Part shown: positions 1 to 13,378 of the stretch, one piece after another
Position numbering within the stretch: position 1 is the stretch's first letter
How the letters are laid out: each line of letters opens with the position of its first letter
Assembly: GCA_020091685.1 (NCBI GenBank)
Contig: CM034601.1
Coordinates: 8,868,419 to 8,932,418, forward strand
DNA from: Lutjanus erythropterus
Lineage: Eukaryota; Chordata; Actinopteri; Lutjaniformes; Lutjanidae
DNA length: 64,000 bases
Direction: 5' to 3'
Position numbers and translations under genes: made by a program
The notes under the pieces: model-generated
The model's database searches: none
Told to the model about the DNA's origin: nothing
Seen by the model: only the letters and a program-made list of their open reading frames with translations

Positions 1-689
1 ACCAAGGAAAATAAAAAAACATCACATTAGAACATTCTGTACTCTGCTTGCTTTGGTGCTGGTTCTATTTAAGCTTATGGGAGCTGCGGGGAGAAGCACA
101 CTAAAACCCAAAAAATCTAAAATTTCTTTAAAAGAGGATAGAACAGACTTTTTTTTCCAGATGTGCACAATCTTTTATTTGCTGTTGATCTCCGTTTGCA
201 TGACTGATAGCACTGACTGAATCTCCCATAAGCGTCCAAAGTCGGGAGCGTAGAATGTTCTATAGTGAAGAATCAATCGGATTGACATCAAAATTGGTGT
301 GTGCAATCTGGAGACCTTTGTTTTTGGGATGAGAATTGGTTGGTTCAAACTGTCTTTTGTCTTTCTGCATTGTGCCTTTTCCAAAACAAAGTTAGTCTCT
401 TGAGCACGTTGAAGATGGAGGCAGTTTCTTGTGGTGTCGTGATGACGACAACAATGTTGAAGGGGTGCAAACTGCAACAGAAAATGAAATTGAGAAAAAG
501 TACCTGGTACCAAAAGTTAGGATGAGCTGTACCATGCAGAGGAAATATGGCTCCACTGAAGAGAATTCAACCACATGTCCTTGCAAAAGTGGTGTTGGAA
601 CCTTCCTGATATAGTGACTTCTTATGGCAATCATTGGTTATGGCTACTTCTGGTATAGTAGATTCCTCAATTTTGGACTCTACATTTCA

Positions 690-1165
690 GCCTCGACAAG
701 GATGATTTGCAATAGCTCAAGTTCGGCAAAGTTGAACTCTTCTGGACTTTACTTTTCCGTCAGAGTCTTTGGATTGCATGTTTGACTCTGTGTGAACATC
801 ATATAGCCTCATTGAAGAGCTGGATGCAGATACAGAATATCAGCTTGGTCAGAGTGTAGTGTTGGTTGGAGTGCCATTAAATTTGGTACAGACATTCATG
901 TCACCCTCGGGATAAATTGTAATAGCTTTGCTCCCTTAACTTTACCTCTAGCAGCACCGTCAGCTTAAAATTTCAAGTTGTCAACTAGAGCCAACTACCT
1001 GCAAAACTAATGACATTCCCATCAACCTCATAAGCAGGTAATCATGGGAAACATTACACCTATTAAAAATTTTAACAATGTGAGCATGTTAGCATGCTGA
1101 CATTAGCTTTAAGCTCACTGCTGTGCCTTGCACAGTCTCTCAGAGCTGCTAATGCTGCTGCAGAA
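690..1165 (+). repeat. Dispersed teleost repeat, family R1 (LINE-tail-like), copy 1
   Basis: The segment contains GCCATTAAATTTGGTACAGA, then a run ending in CTCTAGCAGCACCGTCAG, then AGCATGTTAGCATGCTGACA and a 'gctgtgcctt' block. Related text recurs at 11.30-11.47 kb and, inverted, at 37.60-37.77 kb, so it is an interspersed repeat. From memory it resembles a very common fish repeat linked to retroelement tails; I could not check the family. It has no coding capacity. Confidence 0.5.
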
Positions 1166-1764
1166 TCTGCTGTAGCCCCCAAGGGTGCCAGGTGGCCCTT
1201 CGACCATTTTCTAGTTCACAATAAAAATAAATTGGTTCATAGTGGGGGTTTTTTCCCCAGGAATGAGGGACAGATATACCAGTTTAGCAAGAGCTTAAAT
1301 ATGTCCCTGGTAGGAGCAGTTAATGACTTACTTTTATGAATCATTCCAACATTTGAGTGATTGTATGATGAAAGAGGAGCCACTTTCTAAAGCTTTCACA
1401 ACTAACATGCAGTTGCAGCTCTTAAATGCGGTAAAATATCTGATTTATTGTCAGTCCTTACACCAAGTTAAGTTAATATGCCAGTTAACTAGAAAATAAT
1501 GAATTTCATAGATGGGCCTTCTGATGTTTATTCATTTCATCTGATAAATAATGTTACTATTAGTGTTTCTTTATTAAAGAGCCTTTTTTTTTCTTTTCAT
1601 ATTGCAAAAGTGGCCTCCAGGCAAAGCAAGCTGAGTATCCCTGGTTTTGTTCCTTAAAGCAACTCAAGGGGAAATTTATGAGGAAAACTGGGATTTAAAT
1701 CGATAAAGGGGCCTTAAAGGTTCATTCTGATATTTTTAAACCTGTGCCTGCTTTTTGGGGAGTA

Positions 1765-2455
1765 ACAGATGACATGTAACAGGATTACATAATCAGGATA
1801 CAAAAAACGGTAACTTTTTTTCATTACAGTTACAGTTAAGATGACGTTACATTTAGCCACAATGGGGATCATTTATCAGAATAACAATTTTAAAAGACAT
1901 ATTAAATAAAGGACAATATAAAGATCCAGACCCCGAGTGTGAAGTGTGAATAGTAGATTCAAATGTACATAATTACTTCTCTTAATCTAACCTAACCTGG
2001 GCTGTATGTTTTGTAATACTGCATCGATTCTCAAAAGCACCGTATTGTGATATTGTGATACATGACAGTGGGTCATTTTGTGTTGTGTTTAAATCCCAAC
2101 CACTAGATGGCAGTGTTGTTATGTATCTCCACTGTTCTGATGGCATGAAAAAAAAATGTTTTAACTAAGATTTTATGCATATGGTGGTGTGTTCTTTATA
2201 TTATTAGAATTTTCCTAAAATTAAATTTAAAAAATAATAAAAATAATCTTGCTTCTGTATCACAATATTGTAACCACTGCATCATGATATATATTGTATC
2301 AACATATTTTTCCCAATACTCATCCCTACATAAAACATATTATGCTAATCAGAGGTAATTCAAAAGTAATGGGAAGTAATCAAGTTACATTACTTTAATT
2401 TTGTGATTAGGTTAATACTGTACATTTTTAAAGTAACCCTCCCAACCCTGCTAAT
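1765..2455. mobile_element. Non-autonomous TIR-type element with a second repeat nested inside
   Basis: The left part carries GTAACAGGATTACATAATCA followed by ATACAAAAAACGGTAAC. The right end, read on the minus strand, begins GGGTTGGGAGGGTTACTTT. A relative of the left part lies inverted at about 13.29-13.38 kb. Between these ends, about 2010-2335, sits a different AT-rich repeat starting near TGCATCGATTCTCAAAAGCA and ending near CCCAATACTCATCCCTAC, which reads as a later insertion. There is no transposase frame. I infer both to be decayed teleost MITE-like sequences; the superfamily is not assigned. Confidence 0.45.
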
Positions 2456-2619
2456 AGGTACAGAAAGTTTTGGAATTGGCCCAGTGGATCACCTAAGCAA
2501 GCAGCTGCGAAATGCCTTGCAATGGCTATAGTGTAATCCTTTGGGGCAAACACACCCGTGAAAGTAAATCCACTAAAACTGTTTGTTTTTGCCGCAGACC
2601 GGGTCAACAAGTGTCTGAC

Positions 2620-2870
2620 AACATTATGGAAAGGAGTGTTACAGAGAGACTTGTTTGTAAAAGAGTTAGATCCTTTTTGTTTAACCAGAAACTGCTGTTA
2701 TATCGCTCTCCCAAAAACCACCAAACTCCGTTCATAACAACAGTAATTTATATTGCAGTTTGTTTGTGTTACTGTGTGATTTTGGTGTGTTGAAGTGTGT
2801 GACTTTGGTGTTTCAACACATCAAAATCACACTCTAACACAAATAAATAGATTGTTGGATGCAAACATGA
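2620..2870. repeat. Relic of the TTAA foldback family (copy E) with a 21-bp hairpin
   Basis: Positions 2688-2735 read like the corresponding part of the foldback copies at 20.4 and 62 kb ('actgctgttatat' followed by 'accaccaaactcc'). The centre is a clear inverted repeat: 2774-2794 pairs with 2812-2832, 21 bp with one mismatch and a 17-nt loop. Neither terminal repeat is recognisable. It is probably an old, eroded member of the family. Confidence 0.45.
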
Positions 2871-3469
2871 AGCTGCAAATAACAACACCTATTCTTAAAT
2901 CTGTTGATTTATCGAAATAGGCACAGTCAAGTGAGGTAAACTATGAAAGGTTCATGCAAACGGATCATCTCTGTGTATGACCTTGACCAGAGAATTGACT
3001 CCGGTCTGTTTACTGCAGCGTAGCCTATGTAAATGTGGCCATTGTCCCGGACTTCTTTTCCAGGATTAGTCCCTCATTTCCTTGGCACAGTTCCTTCACC
3101 CAGGGCCGTCTGCTGTGTACACAGATCTCCACAAAGCCCCCGATGTCATTTCACTGATACTATTCTGTCTCACAACACCAGGAATACACACACTCTCCTC
3201 TGTTGTTATTATCAATATACCAAAAAGAGCAGGGGAGAAACAGGACTTGACTTGAGGGACTCAATTTAATCAACGTCGCGCATTTTCGGTGACTTTGACC
3301 TTGACGAGATTTTTCTTCAACACGGTTTTGCTTATTATTAGTACTGAGTATTTATTTTATGTTTTTTTTTCTTTACAATGAGCATATCACCAATTTTCAG
3401 TAGTTATTTTGACCTCATGTTTGTTAAAGTCAAGAGATTACATTTTGCAACACATGCGTCAGGCAGCTA

Positions 3470-3494
3470 AAAAAAAAAAAACACACACACACAG
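3470..3494. repeat. Short poly(A) plus (AC)n microsatellite
   Basis: A run of A residues is followed directly by ACACACACACAC. It is a simple repeat with no gene context beyond lying in the cadm1 upstream intron. Confidence 0.8.
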
Positions 3495-5920
3495 GCGTCT
3501 GGCCACCTTTCACCACCACAAGCATAAATCCTGGGGAGTTTCTCAGCCGTCGTTGAAATGACCGAGGCTGGAGGCAGCTCGGTGACAGCGGGATGGGAGG
3601 AGAGTGTTGGTGGGGGTGTGCGGAGGGGGGTTGATAATCACGCATGAGGGGAGAAAGGGCAGTCTGGTGGATGGAGAGAAGCTCCAGTGGGCTTCTCTTT
3701 TTTTTTTTTTTCCAAACAGTGTCCCCATTAACAGGACTGATGTGCATCTCTGCAACAAGCTGCAAACTCATTTGGCCTTGGGAGCCATTGAGAGTCCTCA
3801 GTGTGCTCGGATAAGTCACTCCTGAGACCACTAAAAGCCATTATTAGAAGGTGTTTATCGAGCTAGCCGTGGCCTAGATACGGCGTAATATCCTGAGAAC
3901 AGTTATAGCCCATAATTATATTACATTTTGGATGAAGACCGGCCGTGATTAGATAAATGATGAATAGCTCCATCAGGAAAAAAAACAAGGTTCCTTAGAA
4001 GATAATGCTCTATTGGCTTATTTTTTTTCCAAGGTGTTGAAACATTTGCTTTCCTTGTCATTGTGTTGCATCAACAATACAGTTCAATACATGCACAGAG
4101 GGTTTTTTTTTTATTACATAAGGAATACCACAAAAACAGGAGCTTGTTTTGTGTGACATCATCCATCAACGGCCTTCAGTTTAATTTCCAGCGTTACCTT
4201 AGTTTCTTTTTTGGCTTTGTTGGAGAGTTTCTTTTTGAAGTTTGCGCCAGAAAGTTATGAGGAGTGGAAGTAAAAATAATAAATAATAAAAATAAAGTTA
4301 AATGACAAATAGTGTTATAATTTATGGTGTGATATTTAAACAAGCAATAAGTAGCAAGAAAAAAAATAATACTGCAGCCCCAAATAGTGAGTTGGAGCCA
4401 TAGAGTGTTTATTTCATATATGATCAATGGTTAAAGCGAGTTGTTTCTCTTGGACCCCTTCGTCACAGATTTAGGGAAGCTCAGGCAGGCTGCAGGAATA
4501 CTGCAGGAGCGCAAGACGAGCACAACATTGCAAATTAACAATAAAAATCCTGCTGCTCTGAAAATTCACACTCTGGAGTTTGAGGTCTCTTACTTCCTGC
4601 CAAACCCCATTAACATATTGCTCTATTTAAGTGTTATAAACATCTGCTCCTTCTAAAAGACTATAAATGACTCATAAACAGACACTTACTCATTTTGCAA
4701 ACGTTCAGCATTAATTTTGACTCCAATTAACGTGAAACAGTGAAAGATGAAAATAAGGAAATACAGGCAGAGGGCAGGTTTTCTGCAGATACAGACATCA
4801 CTGCACACTTCTAGTGGGTCGTAAGTGATGATTGAAAGGGATTTTGTTATTATAAATCTTTAAATGATTTTTTTTTTTAGAAAAATGCTGCATATTACTC
4901 CTTCAAACTCTGATGACATATTATGGCCTTTTTATGATTTAGCACTGTAAATAAATTATGTATTTCTCCTTTAAGCTGTGTTGGAGATTTCAGAACATTG
5001 TGCTAGAAAGTGAACTGAGTTGATGTGTTGTTTCCAGTAGATGAACCCTCAGTATGAAAAAGCAATTAAAGAATGCAAAAAGATATGAATTTATAATGAA
5101 ATTAAGTTTCAGTGTCCTCTTTGCTTTGTCTAATTGAATAATGGCAAAATGATGTTGCCTCAGATCAAACTCATTACTTTTTTTTCCACTTCAGGATAAT
5201 GAATTGGGGTCTTACAGTACATTGCTCCCCTCCCTCTAAACTAATTGTGGAAACTTTCATAATCTATATGCCTGCTGCTGATTGTAAATTAATTTATATT
5301 TTGTTTACTTACGTTATTTTTAATAAATCGATCAAGTTTGCTCTGATATGATGTTGTCTAGGATGTGTTTTGCACAAAACTAGACCCTTGTGATTATTAT
5401 CACTCCCTTCACTCTTATGTAAATCAGAACTCATCTTCAGTGCTGCCTTTAAACTACCGCTAATTTTACACAAAGTAGCCTCATGACTTTCAAAGTCATC
5501 AGATTACTGTGCTGTTTACACTACACAACCTTCGTTCTTGCAATCACAAATCACAAAATCATTGCAGTTTTATACACTATGTGACTGATCGGCCACTGGG
5601 GTTCACACATTACAAGATCTTTCAGCGGGAGCAAATCGCAGATGTGTCTGTCTGCTCTCCAAACTATGTTTTGTCAAGAAAACACACGTTAGAAGCAAAC
5701 CTGTGGTTACCACTGAGGACAGCAAGGTCATGTCCCCTGTATTTTTTGTCTTTTTTCATTTTTCATTAGGCCTATTTTATGTTTCTTAAAGCATTAAATT
5801 TAAATTACATATTGCTAAAACTACTTTGTTGCGTCATTTTAGAAATGGATCTATTTTATATGGCATTTTTATGTTATGGTTAGGATCAGAGGTCCTGGCA
5901 GCAACAGTCCTTTATCTTTA

Positions 5921-6240
5921 TTAAAGGGACAGTTCACCCCCAAATCAAAAATACAGTTTCCTCTGGCCTGCAGAACCATTTATCCACCTATACTGTTTTG
6001 GTGTGAGTTGCCTAGTTTTGCAGATATCGGCTGTAGAGATGTCTGCTTCCTCTCCAGTATAATGGAACTGGCTGGCACTGGTTCTGTTGTGCTCAAAGCA
6101 CCCCAAAAAAATACATTTGAAAAACTCAACAGCAATGTCTTTTTTCCAGAAATCATGACCAGGTTGCACAAAATAATCCACAGACCTTGCTGTGACCAGT
6201 TTCATGTAGGAACTACTTTCTTTCTGCAGTAGAATCTGCT
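5921..6240 (+). mobile_element. TTAA-ended MITE-like element, second family
   Basis: The left end is sharp, TTAAAGGGACAGTTCACCCC at 5921-5940. It is followed by a sequence I recognise from many fish loci (for example GGTGTGAGTTGCCTAGTTTT). The right end is not clear and may lie beyond 6240. The element has no transposase frame. Its tip is close to that of the foldback family (TTAAAGGGATAGTTC), so both may depend on the same TTAA-specific, piggyBac-type transposase. That link is inference. Confidence 0.55.
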
Positions 6241-9200
6241 TGATTTTTAATAGAAAGTTGTTGTACTTTTTCAGGTCATGTTGGGTGTGTGTCGTTGGTT
6301 AATGCATATTTTTATGGAAGCAGAAATCACTTTTGCACTTGACATGTGGTCCGTGTCAGGACTAGTAAATATCACACTCAGTCTTTTGTTCAAAAACGTC
6401 AGAGGAGTTTTTGTTTCAGGTGGCAAAGAATAACAACAATGGCTGAATTTTATTATTGTTTTTGTTTTTTACTGTGGTATCAAATTGAGTATCAGGAAAT
6501 CACTTGTATTGGTATCAGGTAGTAAATTTCTGGTATGGCGACATCCTTAATGCACCACTTTTGAACATTCATGCAAGTGTAATTCTGAATTGCTGTAGTA
6601 CTCTTTTAACATCACACGTTATCTGGCTGAGGTCTTTAAGCAGAGTTGTTTTTGCTTTTTCCACGCAGTCAGATATAATATAAGTTGATATATAAAAGAT
6701 ATCAAAAGTAATGAGGCCTTTGCATCACAGACAACACAGTGAATCAGTGATCAGGCTGGTAAAGGCAGAAATGTCTCTTAAATCACAGCTAAAGTCAAAA
6801 TTTTATGACACTGGCATTTAATCGTTTCATTTTCAACTCCATCTGACCTCGTAGCTACTTTACTTTTTTTTTTTTTTTTGTTTTTAACGGTGCTGCTGTC
6901 TTCTCAAAGTGAAACACCTTTTGACGTTTTGAAAAAGGCTCAATAAATCTTATGCCGACTCACTCTGTATGTAAGCAGCGTGGTGCGCTACCCAAGAGGC
7001 AAAAGATTTAACTGACATTTTTAAATAGGTTCAATGAATAGGTTCATTGGGACTTTAATTACATTCACTCTTTAACCGAGAGTGTTGTGGGCAATGGAAG
7101 TGGATCTTGACAAGCCAATGTGCTCTTATGACACCCCACCCACATAGCGCCGCTGTATTCCTGATTGCCCCTCTATCTGCAGGCAGCGCGGGCACACCAC
7201 TGAAATCACTAATGCTTAATTAGCAGATTAGAAGATCCAATTAGGAGATCTCCTCTGTCTCAAATCAAGCCTCTGTCAACATGTCCTATGAAAATGAGAT
7301 ACTCCGCATTCACACTTAAGGTGGGCGTTTCACCCGCTGACAAAATGACCACTCTTGATTGACTGTTGCCTGCTTTGTTTAGCCCCGTGGACACTTTTGT
7401 CGGAAGCTCATTTGTGATTAATCATTTATAATTCAGGCCCATTTCAAACATAGACTGAGCTGCGTGTCAGCGTTAAGATAAGTCCAGACAGACTGGGCGT
7501 AATATGAAAACACAAAGCTTGAGTCTGTAACTGTTTGCTTGTATCTGCACATCTTCTTGGGGTTGGGAAATTTAGTTTCTTTTAAAGGAGAACTATGTAA
7601 TATATTATATATTATGATAATATATGACAGCAACCCTTCAGACTGTATGTTCCCCATTGTGGGCTGGAATAACTGTTTTTGTTTGCCTGTTTCAAGTTTT
7701 TCAGAGTTGAAATGACTGCAGAATATTTGCCAAATTAGTTACTGTCTGTTTATGAGTTGTAAGAGATCAATAATAATCTTTTAAAAGAAGTAAAGGTTTA
7801 TTTATTTATTTATTAACGATTAAATTGAGCAATATGTCAATGGAGTTTGGCAGGCGGTCACTGAACTCTGAACTGAACGTGTATTTTTCAATTTTTCTCA
7901 GGCTTTTGTTTTCAGAATAACAGGCTTAACTTTATATTGACAGACAATTGACAGACTTATAAACAGCTGATCAACTTACAGTGTGGGACTCGTCAACTTG
8001 TCAGTGTGAAAATATAATTTTGCCCACATCTTGTTCTCCCTCTCTGTGCCATCTGCAGGACGAGGTCTGATTACCACACAGTCATTTTACTCTAAAACCA
8101 AAGCTAACATGCGTTAAAATAGTCAAGACAATTTTGTGATAAATGTGTTGATTTGAGTGGAAAAAAAGGATGAAGGAATGGAAACTTTACTTTAAGTTCT
8201 CCTTTGAGTCATGATTTCTAAATGGAAGCCCACATGGCTTTTTTAAATAGCCGTTATAGTTTTGTTTTTCCCCTTATTTTATAATTAATGCAAACTGATT
8301 ATTACGGGTTTCCAGTTTGATGTGTATGTTTGGTGCTTTTCATCCATGACAGAAGTGACAATTAAGGAAAGGCAATAACTTAAATTGCCTTGAATGTGCA
8401 CTTCTTTGATTGCTAAAACAATGACCCATGCAGTTTCCCGTTCGACTCTCTATGTGAGATAATAACTCAAATATACTGTATTTTAGTCAGTGACAGTAAT
8501 TGCTGATAAGTGATACTCACTGATATGACATGCAAATTGCTGTATATGGTGTCAATGGGACTGAGTGCTTCCACAAAGTGACAGCTCATCCTCTGCAGCT
8601 GTCACCCAGACCGTTCTTTGGCCTTAAAAACAGGCATCTTTTAAAATGAAACCCAGACAACCCTTTTTTGTTAAATTGTTGGCTTTGTTATTGCGGCAAG
8701 ACCTTTTAACTTAACCAACCATCAAATCAACCTTTAAGAAGACTTTGCTGCAGTCAAACTAGAAAGATAAAAGAGGCTGCTGGGAAAGCATGAAAACACA
8801 AAGCACCAAAGCTAAAACTCCTTTAAGTAAAAGCGCTAACATGCTACATGAAAATCACACTATAAAATCATCCCGAGACCACAATGAATATGGATTGTCT
8901 TTACACGTTTGGTGCTGTTAAGATGGCAGGAGGTGTTTGCATTAGAGCAAGAACATTTTCTTTTGTTGTTGTCACTGTTTCCTGTCGGGTTTAGAGAACA
9001 AGGTGTTTGTTTTTCTATACATGTCATACCACAGGTACCTGACATTTAGATCATTAATACATTATTTATTCACTGGGTGCAAATTAAGTGACAAAATCAT
9101 AAATATTAACAAACTGTCAGCTCTAACAGAGAGAAGAACTACATTGAAATTCAACCCAGCAAATTAACAAAGAGTAAACCAGATAATGCAGAAATGAATG

Positions 9201-9721
9201 CAACTGGATGAAATAAATATTTAGATCATCAGTAAGTGAGCACAATGTTACTAATGGCCAAAGCCACAAAATAAGATCCAGCTATAAGTTATAACATTTC
9301 CACAAATAAATATATAAAAACACTGGTGAGTTGTATACTTATATTTTCCCAAATGTTTCCAACCATTTTCAAATGCAAAGTAATCAGTTTAATTTATTTC
9401 CTGCTAGCTGTGCTAGTGGCTATAACTTCCAGGAAAATATGTTGGATACATCAGAGAGTGAGGAAGGAAGTCACCGAACGTTACTAAACATGACGTGAAT
9501 AAAACTTTAACATTACCTTGTTTATAAATAAAATTTATGCCTGAATCATGTCTGATAGATTCTCATCAGCTGTGGTGGTTGTTTGACAATGAAGACAACA
9601 ACTCCCATGATCCCACGCTACTTCACAATATCGTCTTTTGTTGTTGTTTTGATGTGAGAGATCCCACGCAGCAGTACTTACTTATGGTAATTTTTAAATT
9701 TTAAATTTCACTAGGCCCTCT

Positions 9722-10045
9722 ATTCTCAAACTGTGGTGCAAGTACTGCTGGTGGTACACAAACTCTCCCAGGTGGTACATGAAGAAATGTCAGAAATATT
9801 TGAAAACTAAGTAAAGTAATCTTAAGAAAAACATAATACTATCAAAATACTACAAATAATTGCTTGGAAATACATAAAATATGAGACAACCTCATTAAAT
9901 GACATGAAATAAAGATCTATTTAAACTATCTTTGGTAAACTCTGTAACTGACCCATGCTACTATATTTTAACATTGGTTGTAATGGTGGTACTTGGAGCG
10001 CTCTATATTTTTTTAGGTGGTACATGGTGTAACACACTGCCCTTG
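9722..10045. repeat. Dispersed repeat with paired GGTGGTAC blocks
   Basis: The motif GGTGGTAC recurs near both ends of this segment ('ctggtggtacacaaac', 'aggtggtacatgaag', 'aatggtggtacttgg', 'aggtggtacatggtg'). The layout matches a common teleost non-autonomous repeat that I know only from memory. It shows no coding potential. Boundaries are approximate. Confidence 0.45.
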
Positions 10046-10574
10046 TAGTTTTTATTTTCAAACCGAAATGTACAAATAACATAGACAAAACAATAATAGC
10101 ATACTTGAAAATGGTAACAAAGGTTATGTAATGCAATGTGAGGCCCATAACAATAATAAAGTAATATAAAACAAAATAGAGGGAAATAAAGCATTAACTA
10201 GGTAATTACAAATCCAGCCAGGGCTGGAGTGGGACTCATTTTCAGCTCTGGAGTTTCCTGCCTCAGATCAGCCCCCTTAAGTTCACAGTATCTTGTACCG
10301 GGGACATATGTGGTTAGTAGGTAACATTATACATTATATTTTGTTTTGCACACTAGAAATCTTGCCCCTCTCTCACTATCACCATCAACTTCTGGAGCTC
10401 ATTCTGTATTTTCACTCTATTTTATTTTATTCTGGCCTTTCCAGCTCCCCCTTTTCTCTTTCTATTCTTCATCTTGTCTTTTTTATGTCTTACATGCAAC
10501 TTTAAGTAACTAACTGCATAATGCAATTTGATATGGTGTTCAAGTCAGACGTCTTATGTCATCAATCAGGTGAG

Positions 10575-10940
10575 CAGTCGTAACCTGGGCCCAACCAGCC
10601 CAGTCCAAAGGCAGATCGTGGTTGGGTGGTAGTTTGCGGCGGTCTTCTCCGTTACCAACATGTCCGGACGAGTCCTCAACAACTGATTACCGTCCAGTAA
10701 ATCTGCACATTTTAAATTCTGTGCAATGAGTCTTTTGGCCGTCACACAACCGATGATTACTAATCGTTTATGATGTTTAGACCAAGAGGTGTGTGGTTCA
10801 AGCCGTGACCTAACCAAATAGTTTTGGTTTTGCCTAAATCCCACCAACTGTGACCATTTCATGAAAAAGGCTTTCTGGCAGAAACGTCTGATAGGGTACA
10901 TTGTGCATCAGTATGAAAGTAGTGTCTGTATTTGATGAGA
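10575..10940. repeat. Probable dispersed repeat, family unknown
   Basis: The minus strand is open for 111 codons across most of this stretch, but the composition and phrases such as 'tttggttttgcctaaatcccacc' resemble a widespread non-coding fish repeat. I do not recognise a protein in it. Boundaries are approximate. Confidence 0.3.
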
Positions 10941-11299
10941 ACGGTTTGGTTATGTGATCAATCATTTGGTCCGTACTGATCACCAGGTTGCCATGAAACG
11001 ATTCAGATCCTAGAAGAAGATTCCTGTAGATTTTACTGACCTTATTTCTTGATCTTTGTGTCTCTCTCCACTCTCACATCAAACCTCCTCTTGACAAACA
11101 CGGCACCTAGGCAAGTTTTTGAAGATTAAACTCTGTATTTTAAAATTCTTTGGGAGATCATAAAGTTTCCAAAGTTGCTAAATATGTCAAGCTGAGTTTT
11201 GGTGAAATGGATATAAAACGATGCATAAGACATGTAGAATATTTCTTTTTGATGGAGTGGTCATAAAAAGGGAGCTCTTGGGCTTGAGTGTTTCTCTTA

Positions 11300-11475
11300 G
11301 TGTAAGCATCATATAACTTCAGAAGAGCTGGAACAAGCTGTCAGACAGACAGATTCCTAACATTAAAGCAAGCTGAAGGGGAAACAGTGATTTCCATGCA
11401 GTTTGGTGTGGATATTTACAATAAGAAGTTTTGGTGACCTCAGAACTTCCCCTCTAGCACCACCAGCAGGCCAGA
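11300..11475 (+). repeat. Dispersed teleost repeat, family R1, copy 2 (fragment)
   Basis: It shares with copy 1 the order of a 'catcata(ta)' block, then 'agaagagctgga', then a distal 'cccctctagcaccacc' block. It is more diverged and shorter than copy 1. Confidence 0.35.
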
Positions 11476-11610
11476 CTTGGACATGCACAGCCCGTCCCGG
11501 TGAGGTTCTAAGGGGCCAGTGTTGTTTACTCGGGTTAATCCACAAGGCAGAGCGTAATATGAAATGAACTATCATATGATATGATGCGTTGTGCAGACTT
11601 TGATGTTCTC

Positions 11611-11775
11611 GCCCCCCACCCCCCTCCCCTTTTTAAATTAATTTTCAACCAGGAAGGTTTGACATAGACAACCAAGAACGATTCTCTGCAACCGTCCGAG
11701 CCGCCCCCGCCACCCCTGACCACCGCCACCGCACACACCAACACACACACACGCTCCGCCGCTCCCCCCCCCCCC
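11611..11775. repeat. C-rich low-complexity tract
   Basis: Runs of C at 11612-11629, CCGCC/CCACC repeats at 11700-11730, a short (AC)n and a C13 run near 11765 make this strand strongly C-rich. The minus strand has G-runs that could form quadruplex DNA. It lies in the cadm1 upstream intron. No gene is seen. Confidence 0.7.
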
Positions 11776-13289
11776 AAAGCCAAAGTCCACATTAACATCG
11801 TAATAGGAAAGTGTGTTAAAGCACAGCTTTAGCGGCCTGACAAGAGCGAATTGGATGTCAGAAGGATTCCTGCTCAGTTTAATTGAATCTGCCCAGCACT
11901 AAAAAAGAAAATCTGAAGTCAAAATAACCTATTAGATCTATCAGGTAATGTTTTGTTGAGTTTGACAGATAGCACCGCTCCGCCTCCCACCACCACCCTC
12001 ACCCCCCACCTCTTTCATTCCTGCAGGTCGGTTAATGCAGGAGTGTAAAGGTGGGTGGTAGCTGATGTTATCCATGATGTTTCTCTCTCTGTTTCTGTTA
12101 TTCGTTAATAAATCGTGGCCTGTTCTTTCTGTTTCCTGGAGCTCACTCAGCAAATCCCTCGAGTGTAGAAGGCTGGAGAGGCCTGTGGAGGGGTTTTAGT
12201 TAGTTACTACGGCTAATGGACGGTGGGGGCCGCGCCACGTGACCTGATTGCTAAGACCCGCACGCTCGATCAGTCTCCTGACCTCACTTTTTCTTCTATT
12301 CCCTGTTTTCTATACGATAAGTCTTTAAAAAAGACATTAACTATAGAAGTGAAGGTTAAGTGTGTGGTGTAATGGTGTCTTAATAAGCTAAAAGCACAAA
12401 AATGCATTAGTCATGTATACATTACACTGCAGAATTAATTCCAGGTCACATCTCAATGCAACATTAAGCTACATGAATCATCTTCTCTCCATCCATCCCG
12501 CTCCGGCTGTGTGCTGCTATTGATGAAAACATGTGCTGCTCCTTTGTGCTGCTGCGACGGGCCAATCACACCCACAAAGGAATATTAACTTTGGGTTGTC
12601 ATGGATCCCTACACCTGATCAATAGCTTTCACATAACATTACAGCCAAGAGCTTCAGGGACTTGTTGTCCAGTCCCAGGCTTTTTTTTTTTTTTTAACTT
12701 AATGCCTAATTTCTGAGTGTTTTGTTGTGTGCGTTGTTGCGTTCAAGGTGCAGTGAGCGATTCTAAGGTTGTCACATTTTCAATATCAGCTGGGTAATTG
12801 ATTAAAATAAGCTTTCGGTTTCAGAAATAGAATTGAAAAGGCAGAATCGGCAAGTCTCCCAGTTTTGTTTTGTTTTTTCTCCACCCCCACCTTCTTGCAG
12901 CAGCACTTCAAAGACGAGACAGCGTAGCTTAGCTTAGTAGCCACCATACTTCACTCAGTACCTCAGTACCAAATATAGTGAGATTGTTCAGCCTAATATA
13001 ACTTTTATGTTCATTGTATTTATTGTTTATCAATTGCTTGTCTAGCTATTCCTTCTGTCTTTGTGCATTAATGCACGTCTAGATTAATTGCGGTAATTAT
13101 GCACGTTTGAAATTTAGATAATATTATTGTAGTACAGATCTTGTGTTTTTACCCACACATAATCCAGATGTTGTTCCCTGTTTCTGATTTAAAGATAAAT
13201 TAATGGTGAATGGTGAAGTGTTAGTATTATGGTAGTATATTGTTCTTTATTTTAAAATGTTTTCCCGCTTAAAATTCCTGTTTTTGCTG

Positions 13290-13378
13290 TATTTGTAATC
13301 TGAGTACATCTTTTTTTCTGCAACTGTAATGGAATACAGTTACCTTTTTTGTATCCTGATTACTCCCCAAGCCATCTG
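13290..13378 (-). repeat. Fragment of the element family seen at 1.77 kb
   Basis: The block CAGTTACCTTTTTTGTATCC, followed by TGATTACTCC, is the inverted counterpart of the left part of the element at 1765. Only one end remains. Confidence 0.45.
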
